Shown here piece by piece: positions 7,644 to 8,735 of a DNA stretch of 8,735 nucleotides. A program made the position numbers and the translations under genes. The notes under the pieces were generated by a model that worked only from the letters and a program-made list of their open reading frames with translations, was not told where the DNA came from and made no database searches. The stretch covers positions 1-8,735 of the forward strand of contig JABGYE010000237.1 in assembly GCA_018675395.1 (NCBI GenBank), in the 5' to 3' direction. Source of the stretch: EC70 sp018675395 (GTDB lineage: Bacteria > Verrucomicrobiota > Verrucomicrobiia > Verrucomicrobiales > DEV007). Numbering within the stretch: position 1 is the first letter of the stretch; each line of letters begins with the position of its first letter.

Positions 7644-8735
7644 GAAATATAAGTAGAAAAGAGTTCTTGAAAGTGGGGGCGGCCCTTCCGCTCGCTATGA
7701 ACTCACTGAGTCTGAGTGCTAAAGGAAAAGAAAAGTCGTCACCCAGACGAATCATTTTCATCAATAATAGCCTGGGCTTTTATGCACCGTACTTCTTCCC
7801 TAAAAAGAGAGAAGACCTTTCAACATCAGATTATCTGAAAGGCATGAAGACTAAGGAAAAAATGACGGTTTTCCAGAACTTCTTCCATCCCGGAATGGAA
7901 ACCAGCAATCATGACTCGGAAAAGTCTTTCCTCACAGGCACTCCTAACCCGGAGTCATCTAACTTTGTAAACGGAACTTCACTAGATCAATTGCTGGCCA
8001 AAGAAATGGGTAAGGATACCCGGTTCCCCTTCCTGAACTTTAGTATCTATGACAGGGGATGGGGATGTTCCTGGAATGATCGTGGTTCAGCCATTCCCCC
8101 AATGCATGATGAGGAAAAGATTTTTGAGATGCTCTTTGAGGAAGAAGACCTGAGGTCGAAAAAACAACAACTCGAAAATGACCAAAATATTCTGAATTGC
8201 CTCCGGCGCGACTTACAGAAACTCCGCAATCAAGGTTCTGATCCTGGTAAATTGGACAATTACAAAGCATTGATTGGAGAATTTGAAAGCCGGTTACATC
8301 ATGAAAAGTTTTGGCTTGAAGCCAAGAAACCAAAAGTTGAAAAGTCTCTCAGCGAAGATAAGCAATTCGAGTTCTCTACCAAGGTCAGAAACCTATTCGA
8401 ACTGGCAAAATTAGCCTTCCAAACTGATTCGACCCGCGTCATTACTTTCTCGATGGATTGGATCTACGGCGCTATCAAGGTGCCTGGAGCGACCGGAGGA
8501 TGGCATACCCTATCGCACCATGGAGGAAGAAAAAATGTTATCGCCCAGCTAAGCCAAATTGAAATCGATACACTTAAGCATTTTAATAATTTCCTTTTTG
8601 AACTGGAGCAAATTAAGGAAGGGAATGGAACTCTTCTGGACCACACTACCGTGGTCATGGGAAGCAATTTCGGCGACTCTTCCAATCATACCTGCAACAA
8701 CTTGCCCATGATCGTGGCCGGCGGAGGGTATCAGC
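7640..8735 (+). CDS. DUF1552 (HXXSHH) family exported protein (3' partial)
   Basis: An open frame of 365 codons from ATG 7640 to the window edge with no stop, so the C-terminus is missing. The start overlaps the previous stop as ATGA and has a good ribosome site. The N-terminus SRKEFLKVGAA with cleavage near SLSA (residue 27) resembles a twin-arginine signal, but with Arg6-Lys7 instead of Arg-Arg. The family signature H-T-L-S-H-H is intact at residues 289-294 (8504-8521), preceded by Gly-Trp. A helical, charged, probably coiled-coil stretch spans about 158-230. Near the edge, MGSNFGDSSNHTCNNLP then AGGG (from about 341) matches the conserved 'SG..ngN.H...nLP..lAGGG' block of the family. Function is unknown; members are habitually encoded next to DUF1592/DUF1588 cytochrome-like proteins, as here, which suggests the two work as an extracytoplasmic pair. 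Confidence 0.92.
   Translation, partial: MRNISRKEFLKVGAALPLAMNSLSLSAKGKEKSSPRRIIFINNSLGFYAPYFFPKKREDLSTSDYLKGMKTKEKMTVFQNFFHPGMETSNHDSEKSFLTGTPNPESSNFVNGTSLDQLLAKEMGKDTRFPFLNFSIYDRGWGCSWNDRGSAIPPMHDEEKIFEMLFEEEDLRSKKQQLENDQNILNCLRRDLQKLRNQGSDPGKLDNYKALIGEFESRLHHEKFWLEAKKPKVEKSLSEDKQFEFSTKVRNLFELAKLAFQTDSTRVITFSMDWIYGAIKVPGATGGWHTLSHHGGRKNVIAQLSQIEIDTLKHFNNFLFELEQIKEGNGTLLDHTTVVMGSNFGDSSNHTCNNLPMIVAGGGYQ

Noticed and set aside
8040..8333. Minus-strand reading frames of 60-97 codons inside the DUF1552 gene
   Set aside because: They lie opposite the long + strand DUF1552 frame, which has family motifs and a signal peptide; the minus-strand products show no recognisable features.
1..8735. CRISPR array, tRNA, insertion sequence, toxin-antitoxin or phage-defence module
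   Set aside because: No regular direct repeats, no tRNA-like cloverleaf, no transposase or nuclease motifs, and no terminal inverted repeats were seen; coding sequence for five secreted proteins fills nearly all of the window.

Overview
The window looks like a chromosomal stretch from a member of the PVC group, most likely Verrucomicrobiota, possibly an aquatic polysaccharide degrader. Three things point there. First, the DUF1587/1595/1592/1588/1585 cytochrome-like protein is followed directly by a DUF1552 (HXXSHH) protein, a pairing typical of Planctomycetota and Verrucomicrobiota. Second, the sulfatase ends in a tail of the 'YQLQ...W...FYRI' type, common at the C-terminus of secreted verrucomicrobial proteins. 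Third, an exported PQQ-like beta-propeller protein begins with the 'DWPQ..GP.RD' signature common in this group. The taxonomic call is inference from protein style; there is no rRNA or other marker here.

Layout: all five genes lie on the + strand, and coding sequence fills nearly everything. (1) Bases 1-2493: a formylglycine-type sulfatase cut by the left edge, with a catalytic domain followed by two non-catalytic domains. (2) 2524-3879: an exported beta-propeller protein, 30 bases downstream. (3) 3880-4065: a 186-base non-coding gap with a bulged hairpin. (4) 4066-4788: an exported SIMPL (DUF541) protein. (5) 4803-7643: a large secreted cytochrome-c-like protein, read from a TTG start, with an embedded F5/8 type C (discoidin-like) module. 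(6) 7640 to the right edge: a DUF1552 protein that overlaps its upstream neighbour by ATGA and is open at the window end.

The genes probably form two transcription units, sulfatase-propeller and SIMPL-cytochrome-DUF1552, unless one transcript reads through the 186-base gap. Every protein whose N-terminus is visible carries an export signal, and the sulfatase family is normally exported. The locus therefore acts outside the cytoplasm. The sulfatase would remove sulfate esters from a glycan or similar substrate. The cytochrome-like/DUF1552 pair is of unknown biochemical function, but two CxxCH sites and a carbohydrate-binding-like module suggest a redox step on a bulky, probably polysaccharide, substrate. 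That joint role is a hypothesis. I saw no tRNA, rRNA, CRISPR array, insertion sequence or defence system.
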